DNA of 64,000 nt from Bradyrhizobium sp. 195 (GCF_023101665.1 NZ_CP082161.1:4836001-4900000), one strand, 5' to 3'. Shown: positions 54,901 to 64,000, counted from the first letter of the stretch. Program-made: numbers and translations. The notes: generated from the letters alone by a model not told the origin.

Positions 54901-55028
54901 GGGCTTCTCCGGGTTGCAGACCGAAGCCTATCCGGCGGCGTCGCGGCGGCGCAAAGCATCATTCCTGCGGTTCAGCGCAAGAAAATCTATTGCAAGGCCG
55001 TGCTCCATCGGTGTCAAAGTGCCGCGCG

Positions 55029-55655
55029 ATGACCTACGCTCTTCCACCACTCAACGCGCTTCGCGCATTCGAAGCCGCGGCCCGGCATCTCAGCTTCAAG
55101 CTGGCCGCGCACGAGCTGCACGTGACGCCCGCCGCCGTGGGGCAGCAGGTGAAGGCGCTGGAGGCGCGCCTCGGCGTACGCCTGTTCGAGCGGCTGCATA
55201 AGCAGCTCATCCTCACCGCAGCCGGCCAGGCCTATTTGCCCGGGATATCCGAAGGCTTTCGTCACATTGCCGAAGCGACCTCGCATTTGAAGCCAGCAGG
55301 CGCGGTGCTGCTGCAATTGGGGGTCCATGGCAGCTTCGACCTGCGCCGCCTCGAATTGGCGGAGTTTCGCAGCGCGCATCCCGACATCGGTCTGCGGGTG
55401 CTGCAACCTGCCGGCCTGCACGAACTGGTCGAAGGCAAGGTCGATCTGCTGATCGCCCGCGGTCTCGGCCACCATCCCGGCTATCGCTGCGACCGGATCG
55501 ATGAGGGATCGGGTTTGGGTGATTGGCTGATTGCGCCCGAAGGTACGGCGGACTGTCCCGAGGTCGTCAGTTTTCGCGAATGGCTGCGCGCCCTGAAGGC
55601 TGAGAAGCCGCGCGCAGACCAACACCGCCCTCGCCTGGTGGGCATCAGACGATAG
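55029..55655 (+). CDS. LysR-type regulator with shortened effector domain
   Basis: A 208-residue protein similar to GcvA-type LysR regulators, which are about 300 residues long. The HTH (LNALRAFEAAARHLSFKLAA; VTPAAVGQQVKALE) is complete and the start of the effector-binding domain is normal to about residue 160 (RCDRIDEGSG). Then the sequence jumps to a typical C-terminal end (LGDWLIAPEGTADCPEVVSF). About 90 residues of the middle are missing in frame. It may be a non-functional remnant or a constitutive DNA binder. It is divergent from the RidA/ATC-hydrolase pair. ATG 55029 is chosen because the HTH begins there. Confidence 0.75.
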   Translation: MTYALPPLNALRAFEAAARHLSFKLAAHELHVTPAAVGQQVKALEARLGVRLFERLHKQLILTAAGQAYLPGISEGFRHIAEATSHLKPAGAVLLQLGVHGSFDLRRLELAEFRSAHPDIGLRVLQPAGLHELVEGKVDLLIARGLGHHPGYRCDRIDEGSGLGDWLIAPEGTADCPEVVSFREWLRALKAEKPRADQHRPRLVGIRR

Positions 55656-56006
55656 GCTCGACCGGCAATCCATAGCCTCGCCGCGACGACGGTTGGACAC
55701 GTCGGGCAAAACAGGATCAGAACATCATCATGCGGCGATCGCGTGTCTGGCGAGCTCTAAGCTCAAACCCAGCTTGGTCGTTCGAGCCGCACTCGCCTCC
55801 TAATCGGGAGCTTGAATCACGGCTAGGCGGTCTGGCTCAACCTAGCCTGCCGCCGAGCAGATTGGCGGCAATATGCCCGAAAGCAGACCTATTGCGCTCA
55901 GTTCGGGCTTTGTCGTTCATGACCCCTGCCGGAAGCTGGCCTCTGGGCAATGATGCGTCTAGTCGTGTCCGACCATCCCATCCTTACTTGGCGGAAAATC
56001 GAACGA
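55656..56006. other. Intergenic region, no gene assigned
   Basis: A plus-strand frame at 55730-56080 exists but has no recognisable domain, poor amino-acid composition and no ribosome-binding site, and it overlaps the DUF1127 gene. I see no RNA gene, promoter or repeat that I could support here. Confidence 0.5.
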
Positions 56007-56249
56007 TCATTCGGCGGATCGGATGCCCCGCGGGTCGATACCCCTGTTCGAGGCGACGTAGTCGATCTCGCCGCGCGTAGTACCGATATCCATTAGCTCC
56101 CTGTCGCTCAGGTCGCACAAGTTGGCTATCAACCTCTGGCGTTTGCGTCGTTCCTGAAACGCGCCCCAATATGTCATGAAAAAACTGGAGACGCGCCGGG
56201 TCGATACGGCCGACTGTCCCAACCCTGTTGCACCATAGGTCGTGCTCAT
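56007..56249 (-). CDS. Small DUF1127 protein
   Basis: An 80-residue protein whose C-terminal part has the DUF1127 pattern: RKRQRLIANLCDLSDRELMD, then IGTTRGEIDYV. DUF1127 proteins are small, basic, common in alphaproteobacteria, and some act in RNA metabolism or in stress and phosphate responses. Before it comes a short hydrophobic stretch (SSFFMTYWGAF). Transcribed alone, divergent from the winged-helix/TPR regulator gene. Confidence 0.75.
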   Translation of the reverse strand: MSTTYGATGLGQSAVSTRRVSSFFMTYWGAFQERRKRQRLIANLCDLSDRELMDIGTTRGEIDYVASNRGIDPRGIRSAE

Positions 56250-56412
56250 GGCGGAATCTCCTGGGTGTTGTTTCTACCCGGACGAGGGTGCCAAGGCATA
56301 AGCGAGCGCGCTTGACATTCGGCTTACATTTTCCTTACCGGCGGCTTATTCTTTGCGTTCCAAGCGGTGCTAGAGGTCCCGACGATCGGAGGCCGCCTGA
56401 GGGATTGGCAGC

Positions 56413-57984
56413 TTGCGCTATCTCTTCGAGGAGTACGCAATCGACACTGACCGGCGCGAGCTGCATCGCGGGGCGGACGTCGTCTCCGTCGCGCCACAGG
56501 TATTCGACCTGCTCGACTACCTGATCCGCAACAGGGAGCGCGTCGTCAGTAAAGACGACCTCATCAATTCCATTTGGAACGGCCGTATCGTGTCCGATGC
56601 GGCGCTGACAACGCGCCTGAATGCCGCCCGCAGTGCGCTCGGCGATTCCGGTGAGGAACAACGCCTCATCAAAACCCTCCCGCGCAAGGGCTTCCGTTTC
56701 GTCGGACCAGTGCGGGAAGCACAGGGAGCCACAGATGCGGTAGTCACCGATAACGCCGTAGAACCGTCGAAACCGGTCCTTACGCTGCCCGATAAGCCTT
56801 CGATCGCGGTGTTGCCATTCCACAACCTGTCAGGTGATCCCGAACAGGAGTATTTCGCGGACGGAATGGTAGATGACATCATCACGGCGCTATCCCGGTT
56901 CAAGGCGCTGTTCGTCATCGCTCGCAACTCGAGCTTCACCTACAAGGGGCGCGCCGTTGACGTGAAGCAGATCGGGCGAAAACTAGGGGTGCGTTACGTG
57001 TTGGAAGGCAGCGTTCGCAAAGCAGCAAACCGAGTGCGCATCACGGGACAGCTCGTCGATGCCGCCACCGGTGCACATCTATGGGCGGACCGGTTTGATG
57101 GTGGTCTCGGCGACGTCTTTAATCTGCAGGATCAGGTGACCGAGAGCGTTGTCGGGGCGATCGCGCCAGCGCTGGAGAAAGCCGAGATCGAGCGTGCCAA
57201 GCGCAAGCCGACCGAGAGTCTCGACGCCTATGCCATCTATTTACGCGGTTTGGCCAGGTTTTATCAGTTTGCTGGTCGGCAAGTGAACGACGAGGCATTG
57301 CGCCTGTTCAACAACGCGATCGAGATCGACCCGGATTTTGCGTCGGCCTACGCTCGTGCCGCGTCTTGCTACGCCTATGCCAAGGGCAATGGCTGGATTT
57401 CAGGCACACCGAGCGAGATTGCCGAAGTGACGAGGCTCGCTCAGCGGGCGGTTGAGTTGGGTAAAGATGATGCGATGGCGCTCGCCGCCAGCGGGTGGGC
57501 GTTAGCCCATGTTGTTCGCGATCTGGAGGCAGGGGCCGGCTTAATCGATCGCGCGCTTGTGCTCAATTCCAATCTGGCCGAGGCATGGTTTTACGGCGGC
57601 TGGGCAAAAAACTACCTCGGCGAGCCGGAACTGGCGATCGAGCGCTTCGCGCGTGCCATGCGCTTGAGCCCACTTGATCCGCGGGCGTTAGCCTCGCGGG
57701 CTGGGACCGCGCATGCACATTTCTTCCTGGGCCGCTATGCCGAAGCGGCATCGTGGGTGGCAATGGCGTTGCAGGACAACTATCAACCTGGACTACGGAT
57801 CGCCGCCGCAAGCAATGCGATGGCCGGACGCCCGGAGCAAGCACATCAGGCCGTGGCTCGGGTGCGGCAACTCAACCCCACGCTACGTGTTTCCACTCTA
57901 AAAGACGTGGTAGGCCCTTTTCGGCGGGCGGTAGACCTCTCGCGATTTGAAGAGGGATTGCGGCAAGCCGGGCTGCCGGAATGA
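56413..57984 (+). CDS. Winged-helix regulator with TolB-like and TPR domains (CadC-like, soluble)
   Basis: A 523-residue protein starting at TTG 56413 behind a GAGGGA ribosome-binding site. Residues 1-100 are an OmpR/CadC-type winged helix (APQVFDLLDYLIRNRERVVS; TLPRKGFRFVG). Residues about 125-255 form a TolB-like N-terminal-type domain (SIAVLPFHNLSGDPEQEYFADG; YVLEGSVRK). From about 270 there are TPR-like repeats (LRLFNNAIEIDPDFASAYAR; AIERFARAMRLSPLDPRALA). No membrane helix separates the domains, unlike CadC. Similar proteins are often annotated as adenylate-cyclase-like. Base composition appears somewhat lower in GC than the core genes. Target unknown. Confidence 0.85.
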   Translation: MRYLFEEYAIDTDRRELHRGADVVSVAPQVFDLLDYLIRNRERVVSKDDLINSIWNGRIVSDAALTTRLNAARSALGDSGEEQRLIKTLPRKGFRFVGPVREAQGATDAVVTDNAVEPSKPVLTLPDKPSIAVLPFHNLSGDPEQEYFADGMVDDIITALSRFKALFVIARNSSFTYKGRAVDVKQIGRKLGVRYVLEGSVRKAANRVRITGQLVDAATGAHLWADRFDGGLGDVFNLQDQVTESVVGAIAPALEKAEIERAKRKPTESLDAYAIYLRGLARFYQFAGRQVNDEALRLFNNAIEIDPDFASAYARAASCYAYAKGNGWISGTPSEIAEVTRLAQRAVELGKDDAMALAASGWALAHVVRDLEAGAGLIDRALVLNSNLAEAWFYGGWAKNYLGEPELAIERFARAMRLSPLDPRALASRAGTAHAHFFLGRYAEAASWVAMALQDNYQPGLRIAAASNAMAGRPEQAHQAVARVRQLNPTLRVSTLKDVVGPFRRAVDLSRFEEGLRQAGLPE

Positions 57985-58138
57985 CCATCGCGGCCAGGTG
58001 CTCAGCCGTGGCGACGAGCTGAATAATGGCGTGACTTCTGCTGTTGGCCCTTAACGAACTTATGGACGCTGTAGTGGACTTGTCCGCTGCTGCCCCAACC
58101 TAGACATTGGCGCGAGGCTTCTGTCCCGCGTTTTGTGT

Positions 58139-58357
58139 TTAGGACCACGGCGGCTCTTCGCTCGTCCCGACCGCCTCGTGGTGGATCGTGACACCCGCCG
58201 AACGCAAGCCGGTCAGCAATACGGTTCTCACAGAGGCCGGATCGAATCCAATATCCTTGGCGTTTGGTGGATGTGCTTCGCTGCCCTTCAATCGGAGCGC
58301 CAAGTGCAATTGCTCGCAAAGGTGCTGAACGACGAGATTGACCTGATCGTCAGTCAT
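58139..58357 (-). CDS. Small hypothetical protein
   Basis: A 72-residue frame with a very good ribosome-binding site (AGGAGAGG, six bases before the ATG at 58357). The product begins MTDDQVNLVVQHLCEQLHL and ends in an acidic stretch. It has no signal peptide, membrane segment or domain I recognise. Isolated between the TPR regulator and the peptide ABC operon. The remaining parts of 57985-58561 show no further gene. Confidence 0.5.
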   Translation of the reverse strand: MTDDQVNLVVQHLCEQLHLALRLKGSEAHPPNAKDIGFDPASVRTVLLTGLRSAGVTIHHEAVGTSEEPPWS

Positions 58358-58561
58358 GATCTGCCTCTCCTGCTACCATTTTGCTATCCAACTAGGTAGC
58401 ACACATGGAAATGCGACGGTACGCGATTGGACCGCCTCTAGGATCAACCCCGCGCGATTGCCCATGGGCGCGCTCCAAATCGTCCGCTATCGGGACAGAC
58501 CGGAAGTGACTGGCGCGCGATTAGGACCATGCTTTTGACGCACAATGGATGCGCCATCCAC

Positions 58562-59614
58562 CTAGGGATGTCCGCTTTCGGTCGTGGCTAATACCGCCTG
58601 CCCCGCAATCTCGTCAGCCCGCCAACACCGCACCGCATGCCCGTCGGGCCGCGTCTCCAGCACTGGCCCCGGCTCGTGGCGGCACACGCCCTCCGCATAA
58701 CGGCAGCGCGGGCTGAACGCACAGCCGTTGGGCGGATTGAGCGGATTTGGCAGATCGCCGCCTGTCGTCGCCAGCGGCGCATGGCGCAGCGGATCGGGAA
58801 TGGCGGCAATCAGGGCTTGCGTGTACGGGTGCGCCGGCCGTTCGAAGATCTCGCGCCAGTCGCCATTCTCGACGATGCGGCCGAGATACATCACGGCGAC
58901 GCGGTCGCTCATGTGCTCGACGACGCCGAGGTCGTGACTGATCATGATGTAGGAGAGGCCGAGCGTCTCCTTCAACTCCAGCAGCAGATTGATGATTTGG
59001 GCGCGGATCGAGACATCGAGCGCCGAGACCGGCTCGTCGCAGATGACGATCTTGGGGTTGAGGATCAGGGCACGGGCAATGCCGATACGCTGGCGCTGGC
59101 CGCCGGAGAATTCATGCGGGTAGCGGCCTGACTGTTCGGGCCGCAGGCCCACATGTCGCAGCATCGTGGCGACGCGGTCCTCGATCTCGCTCTTTGCGGT
59201 CACGCCATGCACGCGCAGCGGATCTTCGAGCGTGCGACGCACGGTCTGGCGTGGATTGAGCGAGGCGTAAGGGTCCTGAAATACCATCTGCACGATGCGA
59301 GCCAACGCCTTGCGATCGCCGGATTGCCGGTTCGTGACGACCTCCCCGTCCAGCACAATGCGGCCGCGTGTCGGCGTCAGGAGACCAAGGATCGACAAGG
59401 CGACCGTCGACTTGCCGGAACCGGACTCGCCGACGAGGCCGAGGCATTCACCCCGCCTCAAGCTGAGATCAACGCCGTCGACGGCCCGGAGCAGCCGCCG
59501 GCCACGGCCCAGCAAGCCGCCTCCCAGCGGAAAATGCACCGCGAGATCCTCGACGCTGAGGATGAGATCGTCGTTCGGCCTCGCCTTGCCCTGCACGACT
59601 TGCGGCTCATGCAT
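58562..59614 (-). CDS. Peptide ABC transporter ATPase, DppF/OppF type
   Basis: A 350-residue ATPase for a dipeptide/oligopeptide importer. Walker A is GESGSGKST, the Q-loop is in VFQDPYASLNP, the signature FSGGQRQR, and Walker B VICDEPVSALD. The C-terminal oligopeptide/dipeptide ATPase extension contains Cys (CAFSPRCRYAEGVC) that may hold an Fe-S cluster, as in DppD/DppF. The ATG at 59614 overlaps the preceding gene by eight bases; a longer frame upstream would lie inside it. Last gene of the operon. Confidence 0.93.
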   Translation of the reverse strand: MHEPQVVQGKARPNDDLILSVEDLAVHFPLGGGLLGRGRRLLRAVDGVDLSLRRGECLGLVGESGSGKSTVALSILGLLTPTRGRIVLDGEVVTNRQSGDRKALARIVQMVFQDPYASLNPRQTVRRTLEDPLRVHGVTAKSEIEDRVATMLRHVGLRPEQSGRYPHEFSGGQRQRIGIARALILNPKIVICDEPVSALDVSIRAQIINLLLELKETLGLSYIMISHDLGVVEHMSDRVAVMYLGRIVENGDWREIFERPAHPYTQALIAAIPDPLRHAPLATTGGDLPNPLNPPNGCAFSPRCRYAEGVCRHEPGPVLETRPDGHAVRCWRADEIAGQAVLATTESGHP

Positions 59615-60587
59615 GGTGATGACACCTGACCAGACCGCCTGCCTCCAGGGGATCCGTCTCCGGCGCGACAGTCCGGCAAATATCGGTCGCCTGCGCGCAG
59701 CGCGGATTGAACCGGCAGCCATCAGGGAAATTCGTGATGGCCGGGACGACGCCCGCGATCTCCTTGAGCCTGCTGCGCCCGAGCGCGGCGCGGCTGCCGA
59801 GCCGCGGCAGCGAGGCGACCAGGCCTTGCGTATAGGGATGCGAGGGCGAGCGGAAGATATCCGCCGAGCCGCGCTCCTCGACGATGCGGCCGGCATACAT
59901 GACGGCGACGCGGCGGCAGACATTGGCGACCAGGCCGAGATCGTGGCTGATCATCAGGATCGCCGTTCCTCGCTCCGCGCATAAATTCCGCATCAGCTCG
60001 ATGATTTCGGCCTGCACGGTCACGTCGAGCGCGGTGGTCGGCTCGTCGGCGATCAGGAGATCCGGACCGCATGCCAGCGCGATGGCGATCATCACGCGCT
60101 GACGCATGCCGCCGGACAGCTGGTGCGGATAATCCTTTACGCGGCGCTCGGGTGCGGGAACGCGCACACTCGCCAGCGCCTCGACCGCGAGTTGATCGGC
60201 CTCCCGCCAGCTCTTGCCCTTGTGCAGCACGAACATCTCGGCGATCTGCCGGCCTACGGGTGAGACCGGGTTCAGCGCCGTCATCGGCTCCTGGAAGATC
60301 ATGGCGATGCGATTGCCGCGGAGCTCCCGCTGCCTGGCGGCGGAAAGGTGCTGGATCTCCCGCCCCTCGAACCGGATGACGCCGCCGCCGATCGACAAGG
60401 GGTGCCGCAACAGGCCGATCAAAGCGAGCGCCGTGATGCTCTTGCCGCAGCCGGATTCGCCGACGAGGCCGAACGTCTCGCCGCGGTCGATGCGAAACGA
60501 AACGCCCTCGGCTGCCGCAACGGCTCTGGACCCGTCATCGAGATCGATGCGCAGATCCTCGACTTCGATCAGCGGCGTGCCGGTCAT
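59607..60587 (-). CDS. Peptide ABC transporter ATPase, DppD/OppD type
   Basis: A 326-residue ATPase partner. Walker A is GESGCGKS, the Q-loop is in [12 protein letters not shown], signature LSGGMRQR, Walker [12 protein letters not shown], switch His ISHDLG. The C-terminal Cys-rich extension ([14 protein letters not shown]) is present. The start at 60587 overlaps the permease stop by four bases. Confidence 0.93.
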   Translation of the reverse strand: MTGTPLIEVEDLRIDLDDGSRAVAAAEGVSFRIDRGETFGLVGESGCGKSITALALIGLLRHPLSIGGGVIRFEGREIQHLSAARQRELRGNRIAMIFQEPMTALNPVSPVGRQIAEMFVLHKGKSWREADQLAVEALASVRVPAPERRVKDYPHQLSGGMRQRVMIAIALACGPDLLIADEPTTALDVTVQAEIIELMRNLCAERGTAILMISHDLGLVANVCRRVAVMYAGRIVEERGSADIFRSPSHPYTQGLVASLPRLGSRAALGRSRLKEIAGVVPAITNFPDGCRFNPRCAQATDICRTVAPETDPLEAGGLVRCHHHA

Positions 60588-61405
60588 GTCCGCCGGCTCC
60601 GCGATTGGGGATCGAGGATGTCGCGCAGGCCGTCGCCGAGCAGATTGAGGCCGAGCACCGTCAGGAAGATTGCGAGGCCGGGAAAGATCGAGAGCCACGG
60701 CGCCGTCGTGATCTGCTCGCGGGCTTCAGACAGCATGCTGCCCCAGCTCGGAAAAGGCGGGCGGACCCCGAGGCCGAGGAACGACAATGCGGCCTCGGAC
60801 AGCACCGCGCTGCCCATGCCGAGCGTGCCGATGACGACGATCGGTCCGAGCATATTCGGCAGCAGCTGCGTGATCATGATCCGCGCATCGCCATAGCCAA
60901 GCACGGTTGCAGCCTGCACGTAGCCCTGGCTCCTGAGCGACAGCGCCGAGGCCCGTGCGATCCGGCAGGTGAAGGACCAGTTGGTCAGACCGAGGGCGAT
61001 AAGCAGGCTTGTCAAGCCTGGTCCCAGCACCGCCATGATGGCGAGCGCGAAGATCAGCGAGGGGATCGCGAGCATGACATTGGTCAGGGCGTTGACGACA
61101 TCATCCCACCAGCCGCCCCAATAACCGGCGCTCAGGCCGAGGGCCACGCCGATGACGCTGTTGATCAGCTGCGAGATGATGCCGACCGTCAGCGAGACCC
61201 GCGCGCCGTACACGACGCGGGAATAGATATCGCGGCCCTGGTCATCGGTCCCGAACCACCAGGTCCAGCTCGGCGGCTCCTCCGCGTTCATGAGGTTGGC
61301 GTCCATGACGGGATCGGTGTGCGCCAGCCAGGGCGCGAGCAGGCCAACGAAGATCGCCAGCGCGAACAACACGCCACCGATGACGAGATTGGCCCGGAGC
61401 TTCAT
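60584..61405 (-). CDS. Peptide ABC transporter permease, DppC type
   Basis: A 273-residue inner-membrane permease with an N-terminal helix (LVIGGVLFALAIFVGLLAPWL) followed by the family pattern WWFGTDDQGRDIYSRVVYGARVSL and the cytoplasmic EAA loop (YVQAATVLGYGDARIM). A C-terminal pair of helices ends GLNLLGDGLRDILDPQSR, typical of DppC/OppC. It overlaps the DppB-type gene by four bases. Confidence 0.93.
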   Translation of the reverse strand: MKLRANLVIGGVLFALAIFVGLLAPWLAHTDPVMDANLMNAEEPPSWTWWFGTDDQGRDIYSRVVYGARVSLTVGIISQLINSVIGVALGLSAGYWGGWWDDVVNALTNVMLAIPSLIFALAIMAVLGPGLTSLLIALGLTNWSFTCRIARASALSLRSQGYVQAATVLGYGDARIMITQLLPNMLGPIVVIGTLGMGSAVLSEAALSFLGLGVRPPFPSWGSMLSEAREQITTAPWLSIFPGLAIFLTVLGLNLLGDGLRDILDPQSRSRRT

Positions 61406-62325
61406 GCGTATCTGATCCTGGGATCGATCACGCCGTAGAGCACGTCGATCAGCAGATTGATCGCGAGAAAGGCCAGCACCACCACGAGAATGGAGCCCTG
61501 AACGGCCGGAATGTCGCGCTGGAGTACGCTGTCGACCAGCAGCGAGCCGATGCCCGGCCAGGAGAACAGTTTCTCGACGACGACTGCCTGCCCCATCAGT
61601 CCGCCGAACTGCAGGCCGACCGTCGTGAGGATGATGACGAGCGCATTGCGCATCACGTGCCACTTCACCACCCTGGTCTCGCTCATGCCCTTGGAGCGTG
61701 CGGTGCGGACGAAATCAGCGGTCATGATCTCGAGGACCGCAGCGCGCGTGGTGCGGGCGAAAAGCGCCATCGGCGAGACACCGAGCGTCACGGCCGGCAG
61801 CAGCAGATATTTCAGCCCGCCATCGCCGTAGCCAAAACTCGGAAGCCAGCCGAGCTTCAACGCAAACAGATACATCAGCACCAGTCCGAGCCAGAATTTG
61901 GCAATGGAAAGGCCCGACACGGCCACGACCATGGCGAGCGTATCGACGATGCCCCCGGGTTGAAGGGCCGCGATAAAGCCAAGAGGAACGCCGATCACGA
62001 CGGCAAACGCCATGGCGGTGAATATGAGTTGCAGCGTCGGCCATGCCCGCTTGGCAATCATGCTTGTGACAGGCTCGTGCGTCCGGAACGAGGTCCCGAA
62101 ATCGCCGCTCGCGAGCTTGGCAATGTAGACGCCGAAACGCACATAGACGGGGTCGTCGAGGCCGAGCTGCTTTTTCATGCGCAGCTCGACCTGCGGATCT
62201 GCATCATCACTCATGCTCGAAGCGATGCTGCCGGGAACGACGCTGAACAGCACGAAGACCAGCAGCACGACGGCGAGCACGGTCGGAATGGTCTGCAGGA
62301 GTCGACGGAACAGGAACGAGAGCAT
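61402..62325 (-). CDS. Peptide ABC transporter permease, DppB type
   Basis: A 307-residue inner-membrane permease. The N-terminus MLSFLFRRLLQTIPTVLAVV is typical of DppB/OppB. The EAA loop (DFVRTARSKGMSETRVVKWHVMRNA, cited in part) and GGLMGQAVVVEKLFSWPGIG are present. A GTG at 62331 two codons earlier also has a usable ribosome-binding site; ATG 62325 fits the family N-terminus better. It follows the binding-protein gene by 60 bases. Confidence 0.93.
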   Translation of the reverse strand: MLSFLFRRLLQTIPTVLAVVLLVFVLFSVVPGSIASSMSDDADPQVELRMKKQLGLDDPVYVRFGVYIAKLASGDFGTSFRTHEPVTSMIAKRAWPTLQLIFTAMAFAVVIGVPLGFIAALQPGGIVDTLAMVVAVSGLSIAKFWLGLVLMYLFALKLGWLPSFGYGDGGLKYLLLPAVTLGVSPMALFARTTRAAVLEIMTADFVRTARSKGMSETRVVKWHVMRNALVIILTTVGLQFGGLMGQAVVVEKLFSWPGIGSLLVDSVLQRDIPAVQGSILVVVLAFLAINLLIDVLYGVIDPRIRYA

Positions 62326-62385
62326 CGGCACTTTTCCTCTCTCCCTCCATCACATGATGCGATGGAGGGAGCGCGACAGCGCGTG

Positions 62386-63975
62386 TCACTTCGCGGGCGA
62401 GGTCTCGTCGACCCAGAGGTCCTCGACGTTCTGATGGGTCAGCTCCGTCGCATTCAACTGAACGCCCTTGAGCCACGGCTGCACCGCCATGACCGCCTTG
62501 TTGTAGTTGAAGAACCAGACCGGCGCCTCCTCATAGAGCAGCGCATTGGCCTTTTGCAGCAGCTGGATGCGCTTGGCGGGATCGTCGGCCTGCCCGGCCT
62601 CGTCGACGATCTTGTCGAAGTCGGCGTTCTTGAAGGTCGTGTAGTTGCAGGCCGGCTGCGGCGTCGACGAGTGGAAGCATTTGAGCGCGGCCTGCGGATC
62701 CGGCCCGCTCGCCTGGGAATAGATGAAAGCCTGGTAGTCGCCGCTGCGAACCACCTCCGCCAGCACCGCGGTCTCGACCTGCTTGACCTTGGCCTTGATG
62801 CCCACCTTGTCCAGCATCGGGATGACGGCCGAGACGATCGGCAGGCCCCAGCTTTCATTCTGGCTGGTGGTCCATTCAAATTCGAAGCCGTTGGGATAGC
62901 CCGCCTCGGCGAGCAGTTGCTTGGCCTTGGCGGGATCGTAGGGGTACGGCTTCATCGCCTTGTCGTAGGCCGGAGCGGTCAGCGGCAGCCAGCTGGTGGC
63001 GCGGTAGGCCTTGCCCTTGACTAGCTTGGTGATGATCAAATCGGTGTCGATCGCGTAGTTGATGGCCTGCCGGACGCGCTTATCGGCGAACGGCTTGAAC
63101 GAGGGATTCATGCCCATGTAGCGCGTGAAGACCTCGGCGACCTCGACGATGGTGCCCTTGAGGGCGGCGTCGGATTGATAGGCGACGTATTGCGCCGGCC
63201 CCAGCACCGAGGTGTCGATCTCCTTGTTGCGGAAGGCAACATCGCGGGCCGCGGCTTCGCCCATGACGGACACGACGATCTTGTCGGCATAGGGCTTGCC
63301 GGGCTTGTAGAACCGGTCCCACCGCTCCAGCACGATGCGCGATCCCGGCACGTGCTCGACGAATTTGAACGGTCCGAGACCGATCGGCTTCTGGATGAAG
63401 CTTTCCTTGGCGCCCTCGTCGGCGGGATAGATCGAGGTCAGCGCGGTGAAGAAGTAAAAGCCGGGATCGACCTTCTCTGTCAGCTTCATTTCGAGGGTGA
63501 AATCGTCGATCTTCTTCAGGCCGGAGATCTCCTTGGCCTGGCCCTTCTCGACCGCGGCCGCGCCCTCGATCACGCGGACGAAACGCGCACCGGGAAAGGC
63601 CTTGGTGCCGTCCATGATGCGGGTGTAGGACCAGATGACGTCGTCAGCCGTCATCTTACGGCCATTGTGGAAATAGGCGTCGTCGCGCAGCTTGAAGGTG
63701 TGAACGAGACCGCCACCCGAGACGGCATCCTCCTTGGCCAGTTCCAGAACCGGTTTGCCTTCCGCCGAATTCCAGACGTAGAGCGAGCGATGCAGCGCCT
63801 TGGCGTAGATCTCGTCCTGGGCGCGCTGCGTGGTGTGAATGTCGAGACTCGTGAAGCTCGAACCGTAGGGCGCGGTCATGCGGATGGTTCCGCCCTTGCG
63901 TGGAGTCTGGGCCTCCGCCGATCCGGCGAGCGCCAGTCCCAAACCAGCGACGATCGCAATCATCCTGAACATCAT
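62386..63975 (-). CDS. Peptide ABC transporter substrate-binding protein (SBP family 5)
   Basis: A 529-residue periplasmic binding protein with signal peptide MMFRMIAIVAGLGLALAGSAEA. The family 5 pattern is clear: LHRSLYVWN, TFKLRDDAYFHNGRKMTADDV (cited in part), KPIGLGPFKFVEHVPGS, and DKRVRQAINYAID. Ligands in this family include di- and oligopeptides, opines and nickel chelates, so peptide uptake is only the default call. First gene of the five-gene operon (binding protein, two permeases, two ATPases). Promoter would lie beyond the window end. Confidence 0.93.
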   Translation of the reverse strand: MMFRMIAIVAGLGLALAGSAEAQTPRKGGTIRMTAPYGSSFTSLDIHTTQRAQDEIYAKALHRSLYVWNSAEGKPVLELAKEDAVSGGGLVHTFKLRDDAYFHNGRKMTADDVIWSYTRIMDGTKAFPGARFVRVIEGAAAVEKGQAKEISGLKKIDDFTLEMKLTEKVDPGFYFFTALTSIYPADEGAKESFIQKPIGLGPFKFVEHVPGSRIVLERWDRFYKPGKPYADKIVVSVMGEAAARDVAFRNKEIDTSVLGPAQYVAYQSDAALKGTIVEVAEVFTRYMGMNPSFKPFADKRVRQAINYAIDTDLIITKLVKGKAYRATSWLPLTAPAYDKAMKPYPYDPAKAKQLLAEAGYPNGFEFEWTTSQNESWGLPIVSAVIPMLDKVGIKAKVKQVETAVLAEVVRSGDYQAFIYSQASGPDPQAALKCFHSSTPQPACNYTTFKNADFDKIVDEAGQADDPAKRIQLLQKANALLYEEAPVWFFNYNKAVMAVQPWLKGVQLNATELTHQNVEDLWVDETSPAK

Positions 63976-64000
63976 GAGTCCCCCAACAACGCAGGTGCAT

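Noticed and set aside
55730..56080. A 116-codon plus-strand frame between the LysR and DUF1127 genes
   Set aside because: No ribosome-binding site, Arg/Ser-rich composition, no domain, and it overlaps the better-supported DUF1127 gene.
1..64000. CRISPR array, tRNA genes, insertion sequences or prophage
   Set aside because: No regularly spaced repeats, tRNA-like cloverleaf ends, transposase or phage structural genes were seen; the inverted repeats found are REP-like intergenic palindromes.

Overview
The window looks like chromosomal DNA of a GC-rich alphaproteobacterium, most likely Bradyrhizobium or a close relative. The grounds are the rpsB-tsf-pyrH-frr-uppS-cdsA-dxr-rseP-bamA-lpxD-fabZ-lpxA-lpxI-lpxB order, LpxI in place of LpxH, a short ProRS, DUF3551 and DUF1127 proteins, intergenic palindromes of the type common in Bradyrhizobium, and a copper operon whose PCuAC protein has its four Cu ligands at the same residue numbers reported for B. 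japonicum PcuC. No rRNA, tRNA, CRISPR array, intact insertion sequence or prophage was seen.

Layout. 1-2.7 kb: end of a sugar ABC transporter operon (permease cut by the window edge, ATPase, SDR dehydrogenase). 2.8-18 kb: a long minus-strand block for translation, isoprenoid and phospholipid precursors, outer-membrane protein assembly and lipid A, interrupted only by a plus-strand KTSC-domain gene. 18-26.7 kb: a caspase-fold protein that has lost both catalytic residues, a Tat-exported beta-carbonic anhydrase, dnaE, an unlisted 32-codon membrane microprotein behind two LexA-type boxes, and an Omp25/31-like barrel. 26.9-38 kb: accessory genes (two DUF3551 proteins, HD and AhpD-like proteins divergent from a MocR regulator, a methionine aminopeptidase, a large soluble hybrid kinase, a ClpP-fold periplasmic protein, an XRE regulator divergent from a dehydrogenase). 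38-41.4 kb: lolD, lolC/E and proS.

41.5-48.9 kb holds a seven-gene copper operon resembling pcuABCDE, with a beta-propeller protein and a TlpA-like thioredoxin placed between the TonB receptor and the copper chaperone. 49-53.5 kb: a globin gene and an RbsBAC-type sugar importer. 53.5-58.5 kb: palindromic repeats, an ATC-hydrolase/RidA pair divergent from an internally shortened LysR regulator, a DUF1127 protein and a winged-helix/TPR regulator. 58.5-64 kb: a five-gene peptide ABC transporter operon.

The most interesting item is the microprotein at 25656-25754. Two GTTC-N7-GTTC-type LexA boxes overlap its likely promoter, an arrangement reminiscent of the SOS-induced division inhibitor SidA of Caulobacter. 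All functional statements come from reading the sequence and family knowledge; no database search was run.
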